Below the pieces are notes generated by a model that saw only the letters and a program-made list of their open reading frames with translations, ran no database searches and was not told the DNA's origin. This document shows, in pieces, positions 44,509 through 53,420 of a stretch of DNA of 64,000 bases. Within the stretch, counting starts at the first letter, position 1, and each line of letters opens with the position of its first letter. The translations under genes were made by a program, and so were the position numbers. The DNA is from BNXB01 sp031548005 (GTDB lineage: Bacteria > Bacteroidota > Bacteroidia > Bacteroidales > Azobacteroidaceae), in the NCBI GenBank assembly GCA_031548005.1, contig JAVBRK010000011.1:1-64000 (forward strand), written 5' to 3'.

Positions 44509-46059
44509 ATGGCACAGCAAGAAGATGTTTTTAAAAAGTTAGTATCACATTGTAAAGAATATGGATTTGTTTTCCCTTCTTCCGAAATTTACGATGGCCT
44601 CGGGGCCGTTTACGACTACGGACAGAATGGGGTAGAACTCAAAAATAATATCAAAAAATACTGGTGGGACAGCATGACATTGCTGAATGAGAACGTGGTG
44701 GGTATCGACTCTGCTATTTTCATGCACCCGACCATTTGGAAAGCTTCAGGACACGTGGATGCTTTCAATGATCCGTTGATCGACAATAAAGACTCGAAAA
44801 AACGTTACCGTGCCGACGTACTGATCGAAGAACAATTAGCTAAATTCGAAGATAAAATCAATAAAGAAATTGAAAAAGCGGCCAAGCGTTTTGGCGACTC
44901 TTTCGATGAAAAACAATTCCGGGAAACCAATCCCCGGGTACTGGAAAACCAGGCCAAAATCGACGAATTGCACGGACGTTTCGCCCGGGCTCTGAACGAT
45001 AGCAACCTGGAAGACCTACGCCAGATCATCCTCGATTACGAAATTGTTTGTCCGATTTCCGGAACCCGCAACTGGACAGAAGTACGTCAGTTCAACCTGA
45101 TGTTTGCCACCGAAATGGGCTCGACAGCCGATGGAGCCATGAAAATATACCTTCGTCCGGAAACTGCTCAAGGAATTTTTGTAAACTTCCTGAACGTGCA
45201 AAAAAGCGGCCGGATGAAAGTTCCGTTCGGTATTGCCCAGATAGGAAAAGCCTTCCGGAATGAAATCGTAGCACGTCAGTTCGTGTTCCGCATGCGTGAA
45301 TTTGAACAAATGGAGATGCAATTTTTCGTCCGTCCGGGAGAAGAGCTCGAGTGGTTTGCCAAATGGAAGGAAATTCGCATGAAATGGCATAAAACCCTTC
45401 GATTGGGTGACAAAAAATACCGCTACCACGATCACGAGAAGCTGGCCCACTATGCTAATGCAGCAACCGACATCGAATTCGAAATGCCTTTTGGATTCAA
45501 GGAAGTGGAAGGAATCCATTCCCGCACCGACTTCGATTTGAGCAGCCACGAAAAATTCTCCGGCAAAAAGATACAATATTTCGATCCGGAACTGAATCAA
45601 TCTTATGTTCCTTATGTTATCGAAACTTCGATCGGAGTAGACCGGATGTTCCTCAGTATCATGGCCGGATCGTACTGTGAAGAAACGCTCGAGGGCGGAG
45701 ATATCCGTGTCGTACTGAAATTGCCCCCGGCATTGGCTCCGGTGAAATTAGCAGTACTGCCGTTAGTCAAGAAAGACGGATTGCCCGAAAAAGCCCGGGA
45801 AATCATGGACCGGCTGAAATTTAATTTCAATTGCCAATACGACGAAAAAGACACAGTCGGAAAACGTTACCGCCGTCAGGATGCCATCGGAACTCCTTAT
45901 TGCGTAACAGTGGATTACGACAGTCTGAAAGACAACTGCGTCACCATCCGGTACCGGGATACGATGGAACAGGAACGTGTTCCGATTGCCGAACTGGAAA
46001 ATATTATCTCCGATAAAGTCAGTATGAAAAATTTATTAAAACAGATTGCCGAATCATAA
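44509..46059 (+). CDS. glyS: Glycine--tRNA ligase (alpha2 type)
   Basis: This 516-residue class II synthetase charges tRNA-Gly. It is the single-chain alpha2 form rather than the split alpha2beta2 form: the N-terminal SHCKEYGFVFPSSEIYDG is followed by LRPETAQGIFVNF near 216 (motif 2 region), RNEIVARQFVFRMREFEQMEMQ near 249-270, and the motif 3-like region near 374-386. A C-terminal anticodon-binding domain covers about 420-516. A near-match promoter box, TTACTTTG, lies at 44478-44485. Confidence 0.95.
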   Translation: MAQQEDVFKKLVSHCKEYGFVFPSSEIYDGLGAVYDYGQNGVELKNNIKKYWWDSMTLLNENVVGIDSAIFMHPTIWKASGHVDAFNDPLIDNKDSKKRYRADVLIEEQLAKFEDKINKEIEKAAKRFGDSFDEKQFRETNPRVLENQAKIDELHGRFARALNDSNLEDLRQIILDYEIVCPISGTRNWTEVRQFNLMFATEMGSTADGAMKIYLRPETAQGIFVNFLNVQKSGRMKVPFGIAQIGKAFRNEIVARQFVFRMREFEQMEMQFFVRPGEELEWFAKWKEIRMKWHKTLRLGDKKYRYHDHEKLAHYANAATDIEFEMPFGFKEVEGIHSRTDFDLSSHEKFSGKKIQYFDPELNQSYVPYVIETSIGVDRMFLSIMAGSYCEETLEGGDIRVVLKLPPALAPVKLAVLPLVKKDGLPEKAREIMDRLKFNFNCQYDEKDTVGKRYRRQDAIGTPYCVTVDYDSLKDNCVTIRYRDTMEQERVPIAELENIISDKVSMKNLLKQIAES

Positions 46060-46072
46060 AAGAAGAATGTAT

Positions 46073-46663
46073 ATGAAAAAAGGATTAATTATTATTGCCG
46101 CTCTTGTAGCTTTGGCTGCCATTATTTTCTTTTGGTACACAGGAACTTACAACAAACTTGTTAAAGCCGACGAAACCGTTACCGCCCAATGGGGTAATGT
46201 AGAAAACCAATACCAACGCCGTTCCGACCTGATCCCTAATCTGGTCGCCACTGTGAAAGGCTATGCCGAACACGAGCAAAATACGCTGGAAGGGGTGATC
46301 CAGGCCCGGGCAAAAGCAACCCAGGTAAGTATTGATCCGACCAACCTGAACGAGCAAACCATGGCTCAGTTCCAGGCTGCCCAGGGAGAATTATCTTCTG
46401 CCCTGAGTCGTTTGTTAGTCAGTGTGGAACGTTATCCGGATCTGAAAGCCAACCAGAATTTCATGGATTTACAGGCGCAATTGGAAGGAACCGAGAACCG
46501 GATTGCCTACCAACGGGAAGAATTCAATAAAACGGCCCGTGAGTACAATACCCTGCTTCGCAGATTCCCGAACAATATCATAGCCGGTATGTCGGGCTTC
46601 TCGGCTAAACCGTATTTCAAAGCAGAAGCGGGAGCTGAAAAAGCGCCCGAAGTTAAATTTTAA
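46073..46663 (+). CDS. LemA family protein
   Basis: This 196-residue protein has one N-terminal membrane segment (about 4-23) and a helical LemA domain. YNKLVKADETV near 26, QYQRRSDLIPNLVATVKGYAEHE near 45-67 and the late NNIIAGMSGFSAKPYF segment are characteristic. Its function is unknown. The ATG at 46073 (or 46067) lies just after the glyS stop. Confidence 0.9.
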   Translation: MKKGLIIIAALVALAAIIFFWYTGTYNKLVKADETVTAQWGNVENQYQRRSDLIPNLVATVKGYAEHEQNTLEGVIQARAKATQVSIDPTNLNEQTMAQFQAAQGELSSALSRLLVSVERYPDLKANQNFMDLQAQLEGTENRIAYQREEFNKTAREYNTLLRRFPNNIIAGMSGFSAKPYFKAEAGAEKAPEVKF

Positions 46664-46666
46664 CCG

Positions 46667-47194
46667 ATGAAGACAGAATTAATGAAGAATAAAATCTTTT
46701 TGTGGATACTTTGTCTTCCGTTAGCGTTGGCAATCACCTCCTGCAAAGACGATGACGACGATTACAGCGAATGGAAGGAGACCAATGAGGCTGCGTTCAA
46801 TGCCATTGTTTCCAATCCGGCCTATCAATCGGTAACTACACCTGAAGGTCCAGGCGCCGTTTATGTTAAGAAACTGAAAAACGGAACAGGCGCTGAAAAA
46901 CCCATTTATACCTCCAAGGTCAATGTGCATTATAAGGGAACGCTCTATGATGGCGCCCAGTTTGACGCCAGCCCCGACGGAGTTGCCAGTTCTTTTTCTG
47001 TAAACGGAGTCGTCAGCGGATTTGCCGTTGCTTTGCAGAATATGGTCGTAGGCGATAAATGGGAAGTCTGGATTCCCTGGAATTTAGGATATGGCTCACC
47101 AGGACTAACTGACAGATATGGAAATCAAGTCATTGCTCCATACAGCACTTTGGTTTTCGAGGTCGAAATGGTCAGTTTTGAAAAATATCCCTGA
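46667..47194 (+). CDS. FKBP-type peptidyl-prolyl isomerase, lipoprotein
   Basis: This 175-residue protein has a lipoprotein signal ending in the lipobox ITSC (Cys26) and a following Asp-rich stretch. An FKBP domain spans about 65-172, with VNVHYKGTLYDGAQFD near 86 and WEVWIPWNLGYG near 128. An alternative ATG at 46682 would still include the signal. It starts three bases after the lemA-type gene and is followed by a probable terminator, the right end of the conserved block before the accessory region. Confidence 0.9.
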   Translation: MKTELMKNKIFLWILCLPLALAITSCKDDDDDYSEWKETNEAAFNAIVSNPAYQSVTTPEGPGAVYVKKLKNGTGAEKPIYTSKVNVHYKGTLYDGAQFDASPDGVASSFSVNGVVSGFAVALQNMVVGDKWEVWIPWNLGYGSPGLTDRYGNQVIAPYSTLVFEVEMVSFEKYP

Positions 47195-47221
47195 TAAAAC
47201 AGCGCTTTTTGAAAAAAATTG

Positions 47222-47264
47222 CAGGGGCTGCCGGTATTCCACCAGTAGTCCCTGTTTTATTATT
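47222..47264 (+). terminator. Probable intrinsic terminator after the FKBP gene
   Basis: CAGGGGCT (47222-47229) can pair with AGTCCCTG (47247-47254) with one G-T wobble, followed by TTTTATTATT. The loop is 17 bases. The 358-base gap that holds it (47195-47552) also carries a 22-codon open frame on the minus strand (47474-47542), a possible gene remnant; I see nothing else in the gap. Confidence 0.5.
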
Positions 47265-47552
47265 CCCGGCTCTATTAAACTATTTAAACAATTTCAATTA
47301 TTTCGTTAAAAAATCTCACAAATAAACAATTAACTCATAATATTAAAAACAAAAAGCCATTCAAAGAACTTTTACACTTTCATATAAAATTGTTCTCAAA
47401 TAGGCCCGCTATTATCGAAAATTTTAACTGCAAAAGTCCTGTTTCCATTTCTCAAAATCTTTTCTTGAAAAATTTAAACAGTTTCTAAGATTTGTTGAAT
47501 ACCGCGGATATATTCCGACGGATCGTGTGTTAATATTTCCATATTTATATTC

Positions 47553-48737
47553 TTAAAACAATTCTTTCGGATTAATCTTCAAAAATTCCGCGTAAGGAAT
47601 TCCACTGGTACCGACCAGTAACATCTTATCAGGATGAAATTTCTCATTAAATATGCCCATTCCTTCATTGTCTGCACTGACACCGCTTTTTACCTCCAGT
47701 CCGATTACCTTATTCCCTTTTTCGAGAATGAAATCTACTTCATTATTACCCTCTCGCCAGTAATGGAGATTATATCTCTCGGATATCGAATGATTGAGTA
47801 AATGAGCGCCCACAGACGATTCAACCAACCTGCCCCAGAGCTTTGGATTTACAATGGCTGTCGGGTAAGTTTCGTCATCCTGCGATGTTAGCAATGCGTT
47901 ATTATATACTTGAAATTTCGGACTGGATGACCGTTTCCGAATTACGCTCCCTGCATATTTCTCCAATCCACCTAACAAACCACAATCGGATAACAACTTG
48001 AGGTAATTTGCTATAGTCGTAGTATTACCTGCATCCTGTAACTGTCCTGTGATTTTTGTATATGACAAAATCTGTCCTGAATACAGGCATCCAATCTCAA
48101 ACAGACGTTTTAATAATGCAGGCTTATCTACGCGGGTGAGCATTAAAATATCTTTGGAGATACTGGTCTCTATAAGAGAATCCTTTATATAGCTTTTCCA
48201 ACGCTCTTCATCTTCAATTAATAAAGCAGAACCGGGGTATCCTCCGAAATAGATATACTGTTCGATAGACCAACCAAAAGCAGCAGTCATTTCAGCAAAT
48301 GACCAATGACCAAGATAAAACGTTTCAAAACGTCCGGCCAACGATTCGGTTAAACCTTTCTGAATAAGAAGACGAGAAGAACCCAACAGAATAACCTTGA
48401 TATTTATGTTCTCACGGGTATCCTTATCCCATTGCTGCTTGACAACTTCGCTCCAGTTATCTATTTTTTGTATCTCATCAATCACAAGGAGATATTCCGA
48501 AGCGCTGGAGGCTTTCATTTTCAGCCTGGCCGTCTCCCAAGCTTGCATCAGCCAAGCTGAGTTAGTTGCTGAGATAGCGTCGGCCGACTCAGATACATAC
48601 GATATGGATAATTGAGACAATAACTGATTCACCATAGTAGTTTTACCCACCTGGCGAGGCCCAAGAATGACCTGAATGAACTTTCGCGGCTCTTCTATCC
48701 TTGATTTAACTTGCTTTAAATAAGAACGTTCGTACAT
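47553..48737 (-). CDS. AAA-type ATPase with DUF4143 domain
   Basis: This 394-residue protein has the P-loop GPRQVGKTT (26-34), a Walker B LLVIDEIQ near 83-90 and a GSSRLL sensor-like motif near 118. Its C-terminal half is a DUF4143 domain, where NEVDFI and LEVKSG near 337-356 recall a restriction-nuclease-like core. Such ATPases are widespread in accessory DNA and may act in defence or stress, but no function is established for this one. It opens the accessory region. Confidence 0.85.
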   Translation of the reverse strand: MYERSYLKQVKSRIEEPRKFIQVILGPRQVGKTTMVNQLLSQLSISYVSESADAISATNSAWLMQAWETARLKMKASSASEYLLVIDEIQKIDNWSEVVKQQWDKDTRENINIKVILLGSSRLLIQKGLTESLAGRFETFYLGHWSFAEMTAAFGWSIEQYIYFGGYPGSALLIEDEERWKSYIKDSLIETSISKDILMLTRVDKPALLKRLFEIGCLYSGQILSYTKITGQLQDAGNTTTIANYLKLLSDCGLLGGLEKYAGSVIRKRSSSPKFQVYNNALLTSQDDETYPTAIVNPKLWGRLVESSVGAHLLNHSISERYNLHYWREGNNEVDFILEKGNKVIGLEVKSGVSADNEGMGIFNEKFHPDKMLLVGTSGIPYAEFLKINPKELF

Positions 48738-48935
48738 TTTTAAATAATTTACTCAATACTTCAAGCAAATTTACTCAAAACATTCAGACTGCCAAAATAA
48801 TCTGAATTTTTTATCAGATTCTTCTCCGATAATTCACTAATTTTCAGCGTATTATAAAAACCGCATCCCAAAACATCTTCACAAATCTGTAACACACAAC
48901 CACCCTTTTTTTTCTTGAATCGTTAACTAATATCA

Positions 48936-49355
48936 GTGACGGAATCCCGGTTGGCTCAACTCAAACAGGAGTATGAGCCATATAAAGCGCAGGAAGATAT
49001 GGATTTGTTTTTCGGCGTATTTCCCAAACTAAGCGAACATTTACGGATAGTACAGTTATGCAAGGGCATCGGATTAACAATAGAGAGTATTAGAAAGCTA
49101 TTCAACGGCGAATCCGTATCCGTTACGGGCAAGCTTCACTCTCCCGAACACGACCACGATTTCAGCGTACAAGATGCCAAATTGCAACCATTCAGGGAGC
49201 AGGACAATCCGAACAAGTTTCGCCTTTCCCTCAATGGTCAAAATATTATCGACTGGTTCAAGCAGAAATACCAAGAGATAAACCAAGTTATAAGACCGCA
49301 TATCAAGCCCCCGGCAAAGCCGGAAGTGGTTAAAAACAAAGGTTTTAAGCGGTAA
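48936..49355 (+). CDS. Truncated protein, possibly a mobilisation-protein remnant
   Basis: This open frame of 139 codons begins at a GTG with no clear promoter. The first residues look like the middle of a helical protein rather than a true start. KLHSPEHDHDF and LNGQNIIDWFKQKYQEI fit, by memory only, the C-terminal part of Bacteroidota plasmid or transposon mobilisation proteins. It sits beside two clear pseudogenes, so a truncated mobile-element gene is the likeliest reading. The gap before it (48738-48935) shows no gene. Confidence 0.4.
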   Translation: MTESRLAQLKQEYEPYKAQEDMDLFFGVFPKLSEHLRIVQLCKGIGLTIESIRKLFNGESVSVTGKLHSPEHDHDFSVQDAKLQPFREQDNPNKFRLSLNGQNIIDWFKQKYQEINQVIRPHIKPPAKPEVVKNKGFKR

Positions 49356-49433
49356 TCTGAGGCTATTTCATAGATATTTGCTAAATTTGAACGCAAAATT
49401 TGCAACAGAGTGTTATACATAAAAAATATAGAT

Positions 49434-49891
49434 ATGCTAATACATCAGGGAAGTAAAATAATAGAATCGGAAAGGCTTACTTTAAGGGCATTTCAATATA
49501 CAGATGATGAAAAGCTTGATTATTACCGTTGGGCTATTATCGAAAAGCAATCTCAGGTTTGCATTGGTCAGATTGCTATTTCTTGGTAAATGACAAAAAT
49601 CATTTTTGCGAAATAGAATATGCTTTGGGGCAAAAATTCCACAGGAAAGGTTATGCAACAGAAGCAGTAAACAGCATTTTGGATTTCAGCTTTAATCAGG
49701 TTAATTTCCATAAAGTACAAGTATGTCATAAAGAAGGAAATATTGCATCACAGGGAGTAATCCGAAAATGTAATTTCATCTACGAAGGTACTCTACGTGA
49801 TTTCTTTTATATGAATGGAAAATATGTAAACAGGCTGTACTACTCTATTTTGAAAGATGAGTACAAGGGGAGTAAAGAAAGATTGGGATGA
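49434..49891 (+). pseudogene. GNAT N-acetyltransferase pseudogene (RimJ/RimL-like)
   Basis: An ATG at 49434 opens a GNAT frame (SERLTLRAFQYTDDEK...) that stops at 49587-49589, while the rest of the fold continues in another frame to 49891. The latter contains the acetyl-CoA loop QKFHRKGYATEAV and the C-terminal NGKYVNRLYYSILKDEY segment. Two lesions are visible: one base is missing near 49577, and about 35 residues expected between the TDDE and DYYRWAI segments are absent, near 49505-49516. The intact ancestor would have been a protein or small-molecule acetyltransferase. Confidence 0.75.
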
Positions 49892-49985
49892 ATTACAAAT
49901 TACACAACTGACAAACATCTAACTTTAGGAGCCTTGTCAAGAATGCCAACAACTATATCCAAAAAGAGAATAAATAATAAGCAAT

Positions 49986-50767
49986 ATGAGCAAAAAAGAC
50001 AAAATAACCGTACAAGGAACGGAAATAACCGTTATTTCGGAGAAAAACAACGATTATATTTGCCTTACCGATATGGTAAAGGGTCAAGAGGGCGAAGATC
50101 ATATTCGCAACTGGATGCGTAATCGCAATACCCTTGAGTTTCTCGGGGCTTGGGAGATGTTGCACAACCCCGTCTTTAAAGGTGTCGAATTCGACACCTT
50201 TTTGCACGAGGCTGGGGCAAACCGTTTTAATATGACACCCCGCAAATGGATTGAGGCGACCGATGCTACCGGTATGATTTCCCAAGCAGGGCGAAACGGC
50301 GGAACTTACGCCCACAAAGATATTGCGTTTGAGTTCGGCTCGTGGCTCAATCCGGTGTTTAAACTTTATTTGATTACCGAAGATCAGCGGCTGAAAGAGG
50401 CTGAAAACAATCCGATGCTGTCCGTGATTTTATCATTCCAAAAATGGATGTTGAACGTGAGAAAGCATACGCCTACGCAGACGAAGCCGATATGCTGAAC
50501 CTCGCTTTGTGGGCTTGTACTGCAAGGCAGTGGCGGGAGGCTAATCCCGAATACGCAAAGAAAGGTTTGAATATACGCGATACGGCAAGTATTAACGAAT
50601 TGGTTGTCTTGGCAAATCTTGAATCGTTTAACGCAGAACTTTTGAAACGTGATATGGACAAATCTACCCGATACGCCTGTCTGCGCGAAATGGCAGAACG
50701 TCAATTGACACGCCTCAATGCCATAGACGCAGAAAAAGGATTTCGGAAATTAGATGCTAAAAAATAA
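49986..50767 (+). pseudogene. KilA-N domain protein pseudogene
   Basis: The first frame (49986-50498) encodes a KilA-N DNA-binding domain protein from MSKKDKITV through NGGTYAHKDIAFEFGSWLNP to AENNP. The next expected sequence then resumes in a different frame at about 50414 (DAVRDFIIPKMDVE), running to 50767 with ADEADMLNLALW and RDTASINELVV. About 20 residues that relatives have at the join are missing. The gene thus has an internal deletion that also shifts the frame. KilA-N proteins are typical of phages and mobile elements. Confidence 0.75.
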
Positions 50768-50804
50768 AGAGAAAAAATATGCGTGTGGTTTCAAAAATAT
50801 TGCT

Positions 50805-50812
50805 TACTTTTG
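50805..50812 (+). promoter_or_regulatory. Possible promoter -7 box (TACTTTTG)
   Basis: TACTTTTG matches TAnnTTTG, but the next gene starts 200 bases later. If used, it would give a long leader containing the inverted repeat at 50962-50978. The gap 50768-51011 holds no other gene that I can see. Confidence 0.35.
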
Positions 50813-50961
50813 ACGTGAGTTATTTGACAATATAGCACCGCAAAACGCTGAAATACGCACGGTTACTAACTCGTTACCTCTGATTAGCAAAAACTACGCT
50901 AAAAGTTTATTATTCAACCGGTTAAGTCAAACCGATAAAAATCTAAAATAGTATAAATAGG

Positions 50962-50978
50962 ATTCCCATCTCGGGAAT
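50962..50978. promoter_or_regulatory. Inverted repeat upstream of the cysteine-rich gene
   Basis: ATTCCC (50962-50967) and GGGAAT (50973-50978) form a perfect 6-base dyad with a 5-base centre, 33 bases before the ATG at 51012. It may be an operator. Confidence 0.35.
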
Positions 50979-51011
50979 ACTAAAAAATTCTGGCAAACTA
51001 AGAGGTGTATT

Positions 51012-52601
51012 ATGAAAAATATTATAAAAACTCTTTTACTGGCATGCTGTACCATTATTGTGGCAAGCATTGCAAATGCAAAAGAGGCTACCCCGATAAC
51101 CGACCTTAATGCCCCTCTCGGGCTAGAACTCAACAACACTGGCAGCTACGATCAGCTCGCCGGCGTTTATTTTATTAACAAAAAACCCGGAGACAAGTTC
51201 AAACCGAGCAACGACGGCATCGTTGGCGCCGGAGCCGGCCTTAAATCTGGCGAAGACCCAACAAGCCAAGTCTACAAATGCCCCGATGGTTTTCAACTCT
51301 GCCAGGCTCCACTCGTTGGTGACAGAGGCTCTGGCATGTGCGGCGACATGTTTAGGTTATGCAAATGCCCAAATGCCTATAAATATGTCGAATCTAATAA
51401 GATGCAACGCGAAGGCGACATTTATTGCCCCGCAAACTCTAAATTAGGCGGCAAAACCTGTGTTGACCCTCGTTGGTCAGGCACCAGATATTCTGCCTGC
51501 GAATGTGACGATTCCTACCAATGGACATCAGGCACAGGAAAGTCTACAGACTGCCAATCACCCAAAGTCGTTTCTGGTGCAAGTTGCACAGCTGAAGGCT
51601 ACAAAGTGGTGGACGGAAAATTTGCCTCATTTAAAGATGACACTAAATATCAAGCCTGCAAATGCGACACCGGAAACTACCCATACACCTACGGCAACTG
51701 TAATGGCGAATATTCCTTACAGGGCAACAAGTGTACCGACCAAGATAGTAAGGGCAACAACGTTGACCACTATACTGACTGTGGCTGTAACGTGAGCGGC
51801 ATAGAATGTCCAACCGGCCACGAGTGCAGCAGCTGGAGCTGCGGCGGCACCGTATGTACCGGCTGTTCATATGTCGAAACCTGTGAAGGAGAGGTGGCTT
51901 GCTCTGCAGACAAGATAGCCACAGAAATTTGTAGAATGGATGGCGGATCAGGCCAACCACGTTACAGATGTGACGACGACCCATGTAAATACGCCACACT
52001 GGACGCACCTATTGCAGGACAGGATTGTACTCAATGTACAAACGGCAAATGGGGCTGCACAGCGTGTGACTCATCTTATAACTATACATCATGTCCTGAA
52101 GGATACAAACAAGCCGGAGGCACTTGTGGCGGTAAAATTAAGTGTGAGATAGACTATTGTTCTGTCGCAAACAGACCTCCATATTCAGCCATTACATTTA
52201 CCCCTGGAACACCGTACAGTGATGGCGATGGTGTAATAAAGTTTCCGTATAGTATATCGGTTTCCGCTCCATATCGTGCTGATTTAATAAGCATTGTATT
52301 ACAAAATCCAGATACTCCTTATTTTAATACGCCACTTGGATATAATATAAATCAAAGTGAAAGATTTTGGTATATGAAACCTACAGGTTATCATGGATGT
52401 AACGATTGGGATAAAGTTTTACCTCCTATGAGACAACCATCAGCTAACATTGGTTTCCAATACTGCCAAGAATATAAGCCCATAATAAGTGGTATCAAGT
52501 TTACATGGCATTATGGCAGCAAATCTGTCGGATATTGCTACATAAACCCCGGCGATACTTGCCCGGGAACACAAAAAGGAAATAATCTATGTAAACTTTA
52601 A
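51012..52601 (+). CDS. Cysteine-rich secreted protein of unknown function
   Basis: This 529-residue protein has a clear Sec signal peptide (about 1-23, ending at ANA). A cysteine-rich region spans about 88-385, in which a unit with one leading Cys and a later Tyr-x(2)-Cys-x-Cys-[DN/P] recurs: C110 with C117/C119, C150 with C163/C165, C192 with C216/C218, and C241 with C257/C259. The last 145 residues are cysteine-poor, with few recognisable features. A Shine-Dalgarno-like AGAGGTG at 51001-51007 precedes the ATG, unusual for Bacteroidota. The codon choice (many GGC and AAC) also differs from neighbouring core genes, and a strong terminator follows. I do not recognise the family; disulphide-rich surface or adhesive function is only a guess. 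Confidence 0.75.
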   Translation: MKNIIKTLLLACCTIIVASIANAKEATPITDLNAPLGLELNNTGSYDQLAGVYFINKKPGDKFKPSNDGIVGAGAGLKSGEDPTSQVYKCPDGFQLCQAPLVGDRGSGMCGDMFRLCKCPNAYKYVESNKMQREGDIYCPANSKLGGKTCVDPRWSGTRYSACECDDSYQWTSGTGKSTDCQSPKVVSGASCTAEGYKVVDGKFASFKDDTKYQACKCDTGNYPYTYGNCNGEYSLQGNKCTDQDSKGNNVDHYTDCGCNVSGIECPTGHECSSWSCGGTVCTGCSYVETCEGEVACSADKIATEICRMDGGSGQPRYRCDDDPCKYATLDAPIAGQDCTQCTNGKWGCTACDSSYNYTSCPEGYKQAGGTCGGKIKCEIDYCSVANRPPYSAITFTPGTPYSDGDGVIKFPYSISVSAPYRADLISIVLQNPDTPYFNTPLGYNINQSERFWYMKPTGYHGCNDWDKVLPPMRQPSANIGFQYCQEYKPIISGIKFTWHYGSKSVGYCYINPGDTCPGTQKGNNLCKL

Positions 52602-52610
52602 TATAATAAT

Positions 52611-52641
52611 AAAAAGGGCGGAATTATATTCCGCCCTTTTT
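52611..52641. terminator. Strong bidirectional intrinsic terminator
   Basis: A perfect 14-base inverted repeat (52611-52624 and 52628-52641) with GGGCGG/CCGCCC at its core, a TAT loop and A/T-run flanks lies between the convergent cysteine-rich gene and the minus-strand secreted-protein gene. It can terminate transcription from both sides. Confidence 0.85.
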
Positions 52642-52645
52642 ATTA

Positions 52646-53263
52646 TTACCAAGATCCAACAATAATCGTTTGATCTTGGTCATTGATTTTAAACCTATAA
52701 ACAACCTTACCCGATTCTATTTCAATCGACGTAGATATAACAGGAGTATTATTATTATAAGACCACATAGCAGGATCATAATAAAAACCACTCATAACTG
52801 GTTTTTCAATGACTTCCCAGAGGAATTTATATTCTGTATTATAATTGTTAGTAATTCTACACAATTTACCATCTTCATTCACGGATAAGGTCATATCTCC
52901 ATCACCCTGAAATGCCCACCAATATGGAAAAAGATCACTGTTAGTCAGTTTTTTATACTCTTGTCCATTTTTATAGACTTTAACGCCCTGATCGTAAGGA
53001 ACACACAAATACCAAATCCCCGAACTAGCTATTGAAAAAGTGGCTTTAGAATATTTCAAAGACTTTTCAATATCAATCCCATAAGGATTCGTAGGTATAG
53101 CTTTTCGTGCCATTGTCATTTCGGTCAAGTCATTTTTGACATGATATTTAGCAACCAATTTAAGACCGTTATATACATAAACAGTATCTTGAGCACTAAC
53201 ACTAGCAGTTGACATCAAACCGAATACAACCGCTGAAACTAATAATAAAATGAATTTTTTCAT
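52646..53263 (-). CDS. Secreted protein of unknown function
   Basis: This 205-residue protein has a Sec signal peptide (about 1-25, ending SVSAQ). The mature part is rich in aromatic residues and Asn, without recognisable motifs or cysteine patterns. A beta-rich fold is likely from the alternating hydrophobic pattern. No T9SS domain is visible at its C-terminus, so it may stay periplasmic or leave by another route. No promoter box is evident upstream, where the palindromic repeat element begins 44 bases away. Confidence 0.7.
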   Translation of the reverse strand: MKKFILLLVSAVVFGLMSTASVSAQDTVYVYNGLKLVAKYHVKNDLTEMTMARKAIPTNPYGIDIEKSLKYSKATFSIASSGIWYLCVPYDQGVKVYKNGQEYKKLTNSDLFPYWWAFQGDGDMTLSVNEDGKLCRITNNYNTEYKFLWEVIEKPVMSGFYYDPAMWSYNNNTPVISTSIEIESGKVVYRFKINDQDQTIIVGSW

Positions 53264-53306
53264 GACTTAATAATTTTTTATTTGTTTTATTTTTTTTAAT
53301 TTTCTA

Positions 53307-53415
53307 TGTCATCCCGGCTTCGGCAAAGCCAAACGTCGGGATCTCTGCCGCAAGAGAGAAACGAGATACCGACGCTCTTCGAGGTCGGTATAACTTGTCC
53401 CTGTCCAGCATGACA
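53307..53415. repeat. Palindromic intergenic repeat (TGTCAT...ATGACA)
   Basis: A 109-base segment begins with TGTCAT (53307-53312) and ends with the complementary ATGACA (53410-53415). Inside are smaller dyads: a CCCGGC...GTCGGG arm pair around 53313-53340 and ATACCGAC...GTCGGTAT around 53377-53401. It looks like a dispersed palindromic element of the TGTCATCCCG type and is not coding. Confidence 0.65.
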
Positions 53416-53420
53416 GAGTA

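Noticed and set aside
49434..49891. Two separate small acetyltransferase genes
   Set aside because: Each part covers only half of one GNAT fold, so a broken single gene is the simpler reading.
49986..50767. Programmed frameshift joining two KilA-N frames
   Set aside because: No slippery heptamer is visible at the join, and conserved residues are missing there, so deletion explains it better.
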